Virus record (IMG/VR): IMGVR_UViG_3300042350_004529
Location: 1-26,285 of that record
Strand: one strand, 5' to 3'
Length of the DNA stretch: 26,285 bases
From: a virus
Each line of letters starts with the position of its first letter. The first letter of the stretch is position 1. This document shows positions 18,499-25,281 of this stretch, piece after piece. Both the position numbers and the translations under genes were made by a program. A model generated the notes under the pieces. That model searched no databases. It had not been told where the DNA came from and saw only the letters and a list, made by a program, of their open reading frames with translations.

Positions 18499-18827
18499 GC
18501 GAAGCGAATGGCCTAGCGCCCTGCTGCGCTAACTGCCGGTTCTACGTCGTGCAAGACGATAGACAAAGCACCTGCAAACGCTACGCCCCTAGGCCGGCGC
18601 AAGACGAGGCCTGGGCTGAGTGGCCGCGGGTGCTGCCTCATGACTGGTGCGGCGAATGGGCCCAGCCCCTCAGTGATGACGAGCTGTTCGCCGAGTTCCT
18701 GGCACGCAATGCAAGCGCCATGCCCCTGCTTGACGGGATCCCGGTGCCGCCCACCGACGACCAACCAGAGCCTAAGGCCCCACAAGTGCGCACTTACGAC
18801 GACCCCTTTACCGACCCCCTTCTATGA
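18495..18827 (+). CDS. Phage protein with four-cysteine cluster
   Basis: The 110-aa product has C11, C14, C27 and C52 in the arrangement CANCRFY...STCKRYAP...WPRVLPHDWCGEW. I recognise this motif set from many phage small proteins, where it probably binds zinc or an Fe-S cluster. The C-terminal half is acidic and Pro-rich (PVPPTDDQPEPKAPQ). Function is unknown. Start and stop both sit in ATGA junctions with neighbours. Confidence 0.65.
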   Translation: MSEANGLAPCCANCRFYVVQDDRQSTCKRYAPRPAQDEAWAEWPRVLPHDWCGEWAQPLSDDELFAEFLARNASAMPLLDGIPVPPTDDQPEPKAPQVRTYDDPFTDPLL

Positions 18828-18991
18828 CATTCCAGATCTCTTGGTACATCAAACGCACGCCTGGCCCCGGCCGCCGCGCACTGGTTGGCGTAGAGCGCTT
18901 TGAATTGTTCGCCGAAGCGTCAACGCGCACCGAAGCGCTGTTGGCTGAAGGTATGGAGGTGCGCATCCTGCCGCTGGAGGTAAAGCCGTGA
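18824..18991 (+). CDS. Small beta-rich hypothetical protein
   Basis: The 55-aa product is MTFQISWYIKRTPGPGRRAL then VGVERFELFAEASTRTEALL and AEGMEVRILPLEVKP. It starts at ATG 18824 (ATGA overlap) and ends overlapping the GTG of the next gene (GTGA). It is too short for most gene finders, but both junctions and good codon use support it. Not assigned to a family. Confidence 0.55.
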   Translation: MTFQISWYIKRTPGPGRRALVGVERFELFAEASTRTEALLAEGMEVRILPLEVKP

Positions 18992-19971
18992 GCAACGCAC
19001 TACCTGAGAGCACACTGGCCTGGCTACAGCAAGCCGCAGCGGATGGTATTGCCGAGCCTATGGTTTTGTGCCACCTGCTGAAGCGGGTGGAGGCGCTGGA
19101 GGCGCGGCCGATCCCTGGCAGCGTTGGACTGGCCTCCCCCGCCCCCGAGGCTGCCCCGGTGGCCACGGATTATTCTGAACTTGAAGAGGAACTGTTTGAA
19201 TTATATCAAAATCACGATACTATAATTGGAGCTTTACTGTCTATACATGATTTGGGCTTTAGGCGCTGCATGGACACATTGGGCCGCCAGCACGGCGCCG
19301 CCCAGCCGGCCATCCGCCCGGTGATGCAGCAGGCTGGGCTGCCATGGCGAACCGATGGACCGGCCCCGGCCGCCATCACCCCCGCCGACCGGCTAGCCCT
19401 GGTGCTGTGCAGCGTGAAAGACCCAAAGACAGGCACGTGCGCCACTGGCTTGATCTGCCGCCGCTGCCGCCGCGACTCCGCCGCCGTCGCCCACGAACTG
19501 GCCGCCATTCTCAGGGAGCGCCACGGGGGCTCGTCCCAGGTGGCCGATTGGCTCGACGGGGTGGGGTGCCACACGCCGCAGTCAACCTGTAAGCAGTCCT
19601 TACAGGTTCCCACACGCGCCGCCCTGGCCCAGCCGGAGGGGGAGGGGCTGAGCCTTGCCGAAGTTGACGAACTTTGTGCCGAGTTCGGGTTTCATCTTGA
19701 CGACGATCAGGGGGAAGGCCTTGAAATCCTCCGGGAGATGATCGGCGCCGCCCTCGCCCGCTGGGGCCGCCCCGCCGCTTCGCCAGCGCCGGAGGCGGGG
19801 GAGGTGGAGGAGCTGGTGGCCTGCCTCCAGGATCACGGCACGTGGCTGATCCAGTCCGGCTATGCCAACGAGTCAATCCATACCCGCGACTTGGGCATCA
19901 GGGTTTTCCGCGCCGCCACCCTGCTTCGGCAGTTCTCCGCTATCACAACCGAGGATTTGAAAAATGACTGA
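18988..19971 (+). CDS. Mosaic phage protein with repeated linker modules
   Basis: The 327-aa product starts at GTG 18988. It looks assembled from modules: a helical N-domain (SNALPESTLAWLQQAAADGI, VLCHLLKRVEALEARP), a central segment with a Cys-x4-Cys-x2-Cys cluster (CATGLICRRC), then LSLAEVDELCAEFGFHLDDD and a domain starting PEAGEVEELVACLQDHGTW and ending FRAATLLRQFSA. The last pattern recurs in the next protein. An AT-rich patch (about 19180-19260) has different composition. Function is unknown. Confidence 0.55.
   Translation: MSNALPESTLAWLQQAAADGIAEPMVLCHLLKRVEALEARPIPGSVGLASPAPEAAPVATDYSELEEELFELYQNHDTIIGALLSIHDLGFRRCMDTLGRQHGAAQPAIRPVMQQAGLPWRTDGPAPAAITPADRLALVLCSVKDPKTGTCATGLICRRCRRDSAAVAHELAAILRERHGGSSQVADWLDGVGCHTPQSTCKQSLQVPTRAALAQPEGEGLSLAEVDELCAEFGFHLDDDQGEGLEILREMIGAALARWGRPAASPAPEAGEVEELVACLQDHGTWLIQSGYANESIHTRDLGIRVFRAATLLRQFSAITTEDLKND
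19584..19608. promoter_or_regulatory. Perfect 10-bp-arm inverted repeat inside the mosaic gene
   Basis: AACCTGTAAG-CAGTC-CTTACAGGTT has 10-bp perfect arms with a 5-nt centre. The left arm is identical to part of the element before the regulator gene (5047-5056). It encodes TCKQSLQVP, so it is either an intragenic operator or a strong mRNA hairpin. Confidence 0.5.
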
Positions 19972-20416
19972 CACTTTTCGTGAGCTGTGTACCGAAGTCT
20001 TGGCATTCCACCATGGGGAAGGTTGCTATAACTTTTCTGGCTTAAACCCTTATGACAGGGATAATGCTGCTTTTGATGCTTGGCAGGACATTAGGCAACG
20101 GCTCAAGTCCGCTCTGGCCCAGCCCGCGCCCGCCCCGGCGGTGCCGGAGGCGGGGGAGGTGGGGGATTTGGTGGCGTGGCTGCTCAGGCTGCGGGACAAT
20201 TCCACGGGGATCGCAACCCAGTACGACGAGAAACTTACCCGCGCTGCCACCATGATCCAGCAGCTCTCCGCGCCTGCCCCGCCGGCCGCGCCTGCCGGGG
20301 GGTTGGTGGAGAGGGTGGCGGATGCAATTGGCAATGCCGATTACGACGACCTCCCCCCGGCCGATCTGAATCGCATAGCCGTGCCCTGGCTGATCTCAGG
20401 AGGCCGACATGATTGA
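19964..20416 (+). CDS. Mosaic phage protein sharing the GEV module
   Basis: The 150-aa product is coupled to the previous gene by an 8-bp overlap. The N-terminal part (TFRELCTEVLAFHHGEGCYN ... AWQDIRQRLKSALAQP) is followed by a Pro/Ala linker. Then VPEAGEVGDLVAWLLRLRDN and LTRAATMIQQLSAPAP repeat the module at the end of the upstream protein. The tail (LVERVADAIGNADYDDLPPA) is a different helical piece. It appears to be a product of domain shuffling; role unknown. Confidence 0.55.
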   Translation: MTDTFRELCTEVLAFHHGEGCYNFSGLNPYDRDNAAFDAWQDIRQRLKSALAQPAPAPAVPEAGEVGDLVAWLLRLRDNSTGIATQYDEKLTRAATMIQQLSAPAPPAAPAGGLVERVADAIGNADYDDLPPADLNRIAVPWLISGGRHD

Positions 20417-20813
20417 AATCAACTGCCACGGCGGCCGGATCGGCCGGTTCTGGTGGGAGAACTCTGATCGCAATGGGTTCTTTCGGCGATCCGGCAAGTG
20501 CTGCACCAGCTTTCGCCCTGGCCGCTGCGGGTGGGATGAAACCTGGCCAGACAATCACGCCTGGCCCGTGAGGCCATGGGGTAAAGGTAATGCTGCTGAT
20601 GATCACTGGCGAGACTTTGCGGCCTTTGAGCCGTGGTTTGATCGTCAAGTGGAAACCCGCAAGCTAGACCTAGATCTAAATATTACAGAAAAGATTGAGA
20701 TTTATTCACTGCTCTGCGGTGTGTTTAATGCTGGCACTGAAGCCGGCCGGGACCCGTGGAGCTGGGCCAAGCGGGTTGAACAGCAAACCACCACCACTAC
20801 GGAGGCAACATGA
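20409..20813 (+). CDS. Small Trp-rich hypothetical protein
   Basis: The 134-aa product (MIEINCHGGRIGRFWWENSD) has an aromatic, Cys-containing N-terminal half (KCCTSFRPGRCGWDETWP) and a helical second half (ITEKIEIYSLLCGVFNAGTE, WSWAKRVEQQTTTTTEAT). An AGGAGG Shine-Dalgarno sits 5 nt before ATG 20409. The start overlaps the previous stop by 8 bp. Not recognised. Confidence 0.55.
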   Translation: MIEINCHGGRIGRFWWENSDRNGFFRRSGKCCTSFRPGRCGWDETWPDNHAWPVRPWGKGNAADDHWRDFAAFEPWFDRQVETRKLDLDLNITEKIEIYSLLCGVFNAGTEAGRDPWSWAKRVEQQTTTTTEAT

Positions 20814-20884
20814 GCACCCCCAACTTCCGCGCCGTCTTGGAGCGGCTGATTGAACTAGACAAGGCCGGGGAGGTGCAATCGTGA
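20810..20884 (+). CDS. 24-residue mini-protein ending in AGEVQS
   Basis: MSTPNFRAVLERLIELDKAG plus EVQS is framed by an ATGA start overlap and a GTGA stop overlap, with GGAGG upstream. It is an amphipathic helix with the GEV joint at its end. Confidence 0.4.
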   Translation: MSTPNFRAVLERLIELDKAGEVQS

Positions 20885-20964
20885 GCCCTGATCCCATCAC
20901 AATTACCCCTGAAACGACGGGGGAGACCCCGAACAGTATCCAAGTCGGGGAGGTGGAGGCGTGA
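20881..20964 (+). CDS. 27-residue mini-protein ending in GEVEA
   Basis: Starting at GTG 20881 (GTGA), it encodes a Thr/Pro-rich peptide (VSPDPITITPETTGETPNSI) ending QVGEVEA. Its last codons form the GGGGAGGTGGAGGC ribosome site of the next gene. It may mainly be a coupling leader. Confidence 0.4.
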   Translation: MSPDPITITPETTGETPNSIQVGEVEA

Positions 20965-21152
20965 TTACTTGCCGCGACAATCCCAACCCTGTCTGCCCCA
21001 TTTGCGGGTGGGTCAATACAGAGCCCTGGGATATTAACCACAATTTTGAGCTATGTGATACAGCCGAGGTAACTTGCGGGAAGTGTGATATGGAGTACAC
21101 AGTCACCCGCCACGCTGTATTTACGTACACCACTGAAACTGAAGCAGAATGA
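20961..21152 (+). CDS. Small zinc-ribbon protein
   Basis: The 63-aa product starts at GTG 20961, with a strong GGAGG in the preceding gene's end. CPICGWVNTEPW at residues 12-15 and CGKCDMEYTV at about 39-42 form a two-knuckle CxxC...CxxC zinc ribbon. A beta-rich tail follows. Nucleic-acid or protein binding is likely. It is coupled to the next gene by ATGA. Confidence 0.6.
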   Translation: MITCRDNPNPVCPICGWVNTEPWDINHNFELCDTAEVTCGKCDMEYTVTRHAVFTYTTETEAE

Positions 21153-21841
21153 CCAACCCCAAGCCCACCCCACTTTCCCCCGCCGCGCAGGCGGTGCATG
21201 CAGCCGTGGCTGAGGCGCTGGGCGGCGGCGCATACGACTGCACCCGCGTATGGGAGGCCTGGCAAGTCGGAACAATGGGTCCCGACGATTTCGTGTTAGT
21301 AGCGGAAGATGATGATCGCGTGGCAGAGATTGCCGATGCCGCTATTGAAGCGATCTGCCCCGCCACCCTGCCAACGCCGGAGGCGGGAAGTGCAGCAGCT
21401 TTGGCAATGTGGCTGCGGAGTCACAGCGGCCAGTGCGTCGAACTGGGCCGGCCGGACTGGGCACGAATGGCCGACCGTGCCGCCGACACGCTTGAGGCGT
21501 TCAGACTTGGCGGCTGGATCGTCCCAGCCGTGGAGACCGCCCTGCCGGCACCCGCCCCAGTGGTGGCGCCGGTAGCGCTGAGTCAGCGGCTGCCGGACCC
21601 GCGCCCCGAGTCAGATGGAGGGGATTGCGATGAGGAGGGAATGTGCTGGTTCTTTACGCCACGGTCGGCCACACCATCCCCGAATTGGATATTGCTCTGG
21701 AGAGGCCACATGGGGGCTTCGTGCCACAGTCACTGGCTGCCCGCCAGCGCCATTCCAGCGCCAAGTAATTATATCCGCGACCAAAAATCCATCAGGCCCG
21801 ACAGTCGCTCGCTGCCCCAGGCCGGGGAGGTGGAGGCATGA
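21149..21841 (+). CDS. Mosaic phage protein with DUF551-like C-terminal domain
   Basis: The 230-aa product starts at ATG 21149. The N-terminal half is helical (LSPAAQAVHAAVAEALGGGA, DDDRVAEIADAAIEAICP). A PEAGSAAALAMWLRSHSGQC segment is a variant of the upstream GEV module. Residues about 140-215 (PVALSQRLPDPRPESDGGDC, MCWFFTPRSATPSPNWILLW, SHWLPASAIPAP) match the small DUF551-like domain recurrent in cyanobacterial phage proteins. It ends QAGEVEA, and those codons carry the Shine-Dalgarno of the next gene. Function is unknown. Confidence 0.6.
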   Translation: MTNPKPTPLSPAAQAVHAAVAEALGGGAYDCTRVWEAWQVGTMGPDDFVLVAEDDDRVAEIADAAIEAICPATLPTPEAGSAAALAMWLRSHSGQCVELGRPDWARMADRAADTLEAFRLGGWIVPAVETALPAPAPVVAPVALSQRLPDPRPESDGGDCDEEGMCWFFTPRSATPSPNWILLWRGHMGASCHSHWLPASAIPAPSNYIRDQKSIRPDSRSLPQAGEVEA

Positions 21842-21927
21842 GCGACCACTCAACATGGGCCGACGTTGCTATGCAAATTGTTTGGCTCATTCCCGTTTGC
21901 CTATTTATCTGGAGGGCGACTCAATGA
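21838..21927 (+). CDS. 29-residue membrane peptide
   Basis: MSDHSTWADVAMQIVWLIPV followed by CLFIWRATQ is a single hydrophobic helix with short polar ends, between two ATGA overlaps and after GGGGAGGTGGAGGC. The double coupling makes it likely that it is translated. Confidence 0.5.
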   Translation: MSDHSTWADVAMQIVWLIPVCLFIWRATQ

Positions 21928-22104
21928 GTAAACCAATGGCGGGGCGCCGACCACCAGAACGGCCCCTGGCGGCCGATCCCGGCGCCGCAATCGAAGCTGC
22001 CGCGCCATGGACCGATGGACCGGCTGTGCCCAAGGTTCTGGACGGACCTCCGCCAGATCGCCCAGCACCAAGCCCGCACCATCTACGAACCCATCACCAA
22101 ATGA
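21924..22104 (+). other. Ambiguous-frame segment before dcd (possible frameshift)
   Basis: ATG 21924 has a good GGAGGG Shine-Dalgarno and an ATGA overlap. Its frame (MSKPMAGRRPPERPLAADPG...) runs on without a stop into the dCTP-deaminase frame. From about 21940 the +1 frame has much higher GC at third positions and ends ...FWTDLRQIAQHQARTIYEP ITK with a stop that overlaps ATG 22101. In that frame the only ATG is 22015, giving 29 residues. An indel in a former small gene would explain both signals. Confidence 0.4.
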
Positions 22105-22787
22105 GCACCACACCCGAGCAGCAAGAAGCCTTCTTCCCCGGCATCGGCACAATCCGTATTCCTCACCCGGCTAGCTCCATCCCCGACTGGCGCATCCGCC
22201 AGCTTGCGGAGAAGGGCATGATCAGCCCGTTTGAGCCGGGCAAAGTGCGGCAAGTAGAAAACCCACTGCCAGGTCTTGCGCCTTATGGCCACTTCCAGCG
22301 CCCGGTCATCAGCTACGGCACCAGCTCCTACGGCTACGATCTCCGCCTAGCCCCGCACGAATTCCGCATCTTTCAGCATGTGCCCGGCCTGATCGTTGAT
22401 CCCAAAGCGTTTGATGATCGCTGCCTAGTTCCTGCAGAGCTACATCACGACGATCAAGCTGGCGACTTTTTCATCCTCCCCGGCCACACCTATGCCCTCG
22501 GCGTGGTCATAGAGCGCCTCAAGCTCCCGTTCAACGTCACCGCCGAATTCATCGGCAAGAGCACCTACGCTCGCTGTGGCGTGATCATCAACCTCACCCC
22601 AGGTGAAGCGGGTTGGGAGGGATACCTCACCCTGGAGATGAGCAATTCATCAGGTGCCGACTGCCGCGTCTATGCCAATGAAGGGATCTGCCAGGCACTC
22701 TTCTACGAAGGGGTGCACTGCGATAACCCCTACGGTGATGGCAAATACCAAGGGCAGGCGGCTGGCGTCACTCTCGCCAAGGTCTAG
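22101..22787 (+). CDS. dcd: dCTP deaminase / dUTPase-superfamily enzyme
   Basis: The 228-aa product deaminates dCTP or acts as the related trimeric dUTPase-fold enzyme, feeding thymidylate synthesis and lowering dUTP. Key blocks: SYGTSSYGYDLRLAPHEF; FILPGHTYALGVVIERLKLP; EFIGKSTYARCGVIINLTPG with S and R in the positions of the E. coli Ser111/Arg115 pair; EGYLTLEMSNSSG with the Glu expected to be catalytic; and YANEGICQALFYEG. Length and motifs suit an intact enzyme. ATG 22101 overlaps a preceding stop, though the frame also stays open upstream to 21924. It ends the long accessory run. Confidence 0.85.
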   Translation: MSTTPEQQEAFFPGIGTIRIPHPASSIPDWRIRQLAEKGMISPFEPGKVRQVENPLPGLAPYGHFQRPVISYGTSSYGYDLRLAPHEFRIFQHVPGLIVDPKAFDDRCLVPAELHHDDQAGDFFILPGHTYALGVVIERLKLPFNVTAEFIGKSTYARCGVIINLTPGEAGWEGYLTLEMSNSSGADCRVYANEGICQALFYEGVHCDNPYGDGKYQGQAAGVTLAKV

Positions 22788-22802
22788 CCGTCGCGTGGAT
22801 AA

Positions 22803-22839
22803 CCGTTGCCGTTCCCAAACGGCAATTATGGCTTAGACT
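22803..22839 (+). promoter_or_regulatory. Operator/promoter before the small-terminase-like gene
   Basis: TTGCCGTT-CCCA-AACGGCAA (22806-22825) is an 8-bp inverted repeat, followed by ATTATGGCTTAGACT with the GGCTTAG box at 22830-22836. The ATG at 22840 comes only 3 nt after that box, so the transcript would be nearly leaderless. Confidence 0.45.
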
Positions 22840-23334
22840 ATGGGCGACCGCAACGCCGCGTTACCCGTGCCTGCTGGCCGCCCAAGCAAGTTGACTGCAG
22901 AGGTGATCCAGACCGCTCGGGAAATCTCTGAGCAGGGTGGCGCCTTGGACACCGTTGCCAGGGCTTGCAAGGCATCGATCAGCACCATCAAGGCATGGAT
23001 GCTAAAAGGGGAACGAGGCATCGGCTCCGAACTGGAAAACCAGTTTCTGGCCGCTATCCAGGAAGGGCGTCATCTAGCAGAAATTCGAGCAATCAAAATC
23101 ATCACAGGATCACTTGATCCTCGTGATGCGCAATGGTGGTTGACCCACAACCCCACGACACGAGAAACGTGGTCTGATGCTGCCGCCGATCGCCGAGTAG
23201 AGCGCAAGACCGTCGCCACCGTGATGGATGCCCTTGCCGCTTCTGGGCTTACCCCAGACGATGAGCGGCGGGTGCTGCTGCAGATCCAGGCCCGTGGCCT
23301 TGGGACGCCTCCTGCGGACGAGGGGGAGCCGTGA
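22840..23334 (+). CDS. Terminase small subunit-like helix-turn-helix protein
   Basis: The 164-aa product has at residues 12-55 an N-terminal DNA-binding domain (AGRPSKLTAEVIQTAREISE, then TVARACKASISTIKAWMLKG) typical of phage small terminase subunits. They recognise the packaging site and load the large subunit. The middle (LAAIQEGRHLAEIRAIKIIT, AQWWLTHNPTTRETWSDAAA) matches the 'A..WWL.r..p..w' region also common in those proteins. The large terminase gene is not in the window, so the role is inferred from domain layout. Its stop overlaps the next GTG. Confidence 0.65.
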   Translation: MGDRNAALPVPAGRPSKLTAEVIQTAREISEQGGALDTVARACKASISTIKAWMLKGERGIGSELENQFLAAIQEGRHLAEIRAIKIITGSLDPRDAQWWLTHNPTTRETWSDAAADRRVERKTVATVMDALAASGLTPDDERRVLLQIQARGLGTPPADEGEP

Positions 23335-23609
23335 CCGATCTCGTTCGCACCCTGCTGGCACAACGGCCCTACGTGCCTGAAGGCACCCTGCTCGATTGCC
23401 TGGAGCTGGTCGAATGGCTGGATATGCGCATCCGGGCAGGCATTATCCCGGAGATTACTACCGCTGAGATGATGAGCCGGTGGCAGTGTTCGCAGTCCAC
23501 CGTGAGTAGGAGGATTGCGGCATTACGTGAGCACCAGTTGCTTGAGGTTACGGACCACCCAGGGCCCGGCGCCTACTGGGCGGTGTATCGAGTGGGGCCG
23601 GTGACATGA
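23331..23609 (+). CDS. Small winged-helix DNA-binding protein
   Basis: The 92-aa product starts at GTG 23331 (GTGA). After an acidic helix (TLLDCLELVEWLDMRIRAG), a winged helix is evident: ITTAEMMSRWQCSQSTVSRR, IAALREHQLLEVTDHPGPGA and a beta wing YWAVYRVGPV. It is probably a small transcription or packaging regulator. No cofactor domain is present. It is linked to the following genes by ATGA. Confidence 0.65.
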   Translation: MTDLVRTLLAQRPYVPEGTLLDCLELVEWLDMRIRAGIIPEITTAEMMSRWQCSQSTVSRRIAALREHQLLEVTDHPGPGAYWAVYRVGPVT

Positions 23610-23647
23610 GCACCGCCCCGCATTTTGGCAACCTAGTTTCCCCATGA
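23606..23647 (+). CDS. 13-residue coupling mini-ORF
   Basis: MSTAPHFGNLVSP starts inside the previous stop (ATGA), and its own stop overlaps the haloperoxidase ATG (CCATGA). It exactly bridges the 34-nt gap, so ribosomes could reach the next start by re-initiation. Confidence 0.35.
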   Translation: MSTAPHFGNLVSP

Positions 23648-25281
23648 CTAATCTAATCGCTTTCAGTGTGCTCCGCGCCCCGTCCATTAAGGCCAATGGT
23701 GGCGCTGGCCTTGCCATGCTGCAGTTCAGCAACGGTCGGACAGAAGTTACTAAAACGGTCTCGCTGTATCTATCCGCCGATCGTCGCTTCGATAGCAATG
23801 ACACCCTGCTAACCCGTCAAAGCGTGCTCGGCGACAAGAGGTCACTGGCTTTCTCTACCGCCAAGCACGCTGTAGCAGATGGCTCCTACCACGTGATCGC
23901 CCGCGTTGAATTCAATGGCAACGTGGAGCAAAGCGTGCAGCTGGTCAATGGTCGCGGCAGCGATGGGATCCTCACCTGGATCAGCTGTGCCCTCAACGCA
24001 ATCCAATCGGCCGGCAGCAATGGCAAGCCCGGGGTGCCACCCACCACCGGCACCCGGCTGATGGCCATGCTCTCCACCGCCATGCTCGATGTGGTGGCCG
24101 CCTTTGGCGACAAGGTGAACCCCTACCGCTTCGATCTCACGGCCCCCAGCGGCGCCAGCCGCGAGGCTGCGGTCGTGGGGGCCGCCCAGCGGATTTTGGC
24201 CAAGGCGTTGCCTGGGGAGTCCAGCCTGATCCGGGACCAGTTGGCCAAATCCCTGGCGGAGCTCAAGGGCTCGAAGCAGGGCATCCAGGCGGGCCTGGCC
24301 TTCGGGGCAGGCATAGCGGAGCGGGTGCGTGCCTCCCGGGCCAGCGATGGCCATGACAACAACACCCCCTACACCCCACCCGCCGATGGATTGCCGGGTT
24401 ACGTGTGGATGCCGGCCACCTCAGGTCCCACCGCCGGCGTGGCCCTCGGCGCCAACTGGGGATCGGTGACCCCCTGGGTGATCAGCGGCCCCGATGCCTA
24501 CCGATCCGACGGTCTCCAGTGCCGGCCGGATGTCGACCTCAACCTCTACGCGACCCAGCTCAACGAGGTGCGCCAGTTGGGTGGTCTGGCCAGCACGGCG
24601 GTGACCTCGATCCAGCGCACCGCGGACCAGACCCAGATCGCCTATTTCTGGGCCTACGACAGGCCCGACACCTTCCGCCCCTATGGCCAACTGATCGACA
24701 TCGCCATGGATGTGGCGGCCCAAAAGAACAGCACCCTCGAAACCAACGCAAGACTGATCGCCAGCCTGAGCATCGCCATGGCGGACGCGGTGATCTGTGC
24801 CTGGCAGGAGAAATACAGCAATGTGCAGCCCCGCCCCGCCGATCTGATCACCGGCGCCTTCTCCGACACTGATGGGGTGGCCTCCACCGTGCGCGATAGC
24901 CAATGGCAGTCGCTGCTCTCCTCAATCAATGGCGTTCAGTCTCCGCCCTTTCCCGATTTCCTCTCGGGTCATTCGGTGATGGGCGGTGCTTTCGCCAGCG
25001 TGATGACCCAGTTCTTCGGTGACAACGTGGTGTTCTCGGCCCGCTCGGTCGAACTGCCGGGCGTGAAGCGTTCCTTTGACGGCCGGATCGCTCCCGGCAG
25101 TCTGGGGGATCTGAGCACTGTGGCCCTAAGGCCCAACAGCTTCTATGAGGCCGGGCTGGAAGATGCGGTGAGCCGTGTCTACGGAGGTGTTCACATCCGC
25201 GAGGCCTGTCTTGATTCCTTCAACGTGGGCGTCAAGGTGGGCGATGTCGTGGCCCGCAGCTTTCTGGGGCCGGTGGGATGA
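23644..25281 (+). CDS. CARDB-like domain fused to vanadium-dependent haloperoxidase (PAP2)
   Basis: The 545-aa product has two parts. Residues 1-100 resemble a CARDB/Ig-type beta sandwich (VSLYLSADRRFDSNDTLL, SYHVIARVEF). Residues 130-545 are a vanadium haloperoxidase/PAP2 enzyme. The vanadate/phosphate-binding motifs are complete: K390 and R397-P398 (EKYSNVQPRP), S441-G442-H443 (DFLSGHSVMGGAF), and S510-R511...H517 (SRVYGGVH). VNPYRFDLTAPSGASREA is the typical entry segment of the secreted bacterial family. No signal peptide or transmembrane helix is visible. Both flanks are ATGA junctions with phage-type genes. Halide oxidation versus phosphatase activity cannot be told from motifs alone. 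Confidence 0.85.
   Translation: MTNLIAFSVLRAPSIKANGGAGLAMLQFSNGRTEVTKTVSLYLSADRRFDSNDTLLTRQSVLGDKRSLAFSTAKHAVADGSYHVIARVEFNGNVEQSVQLVNGRGSDGILTWISCALNAIQSAGSNGKPGVPPTTGTRLMAMLSTAMLDVVAAFGDKVNPYRFDLTAPSGASREAAVVGAAQRILAKALPGESSLIRDQLAKSLAELKGSKQGIQAGLAFGAGIAERVRASRASDGHDNNTPYTPPADGLPGYVWMPATSGPTAGVALGANWGSVTPWVISGPDAYRSDGLQCRPDVDLNLYATQLNEVRQLGGLASTAVTSIQRTADQTQIAYFWAYDRPDTFRPYGQLIDIAMDVAAQKNSTLETNARLIASLSIAMADAVICAWQEKYSNVQPRPADLITGAFSDTDGVASTVRDSQWQSLLSSINGVQSPPFPDFLSGHSVMGGAFASVMTQFFGDNVVFSARSVELPGVKRSFDGRIAPGSLGDLSTVALRPNSFYEAGLEDAVSRVYGGVHIREACLDSFNVGVKVGDVVARSFLGPVG

Noticed and set aside
24421-24903. Alternative frames inside the haloperoxidase gene
   Set aside because: GC-rich shadow frames; the active-site motifs define the real frame.
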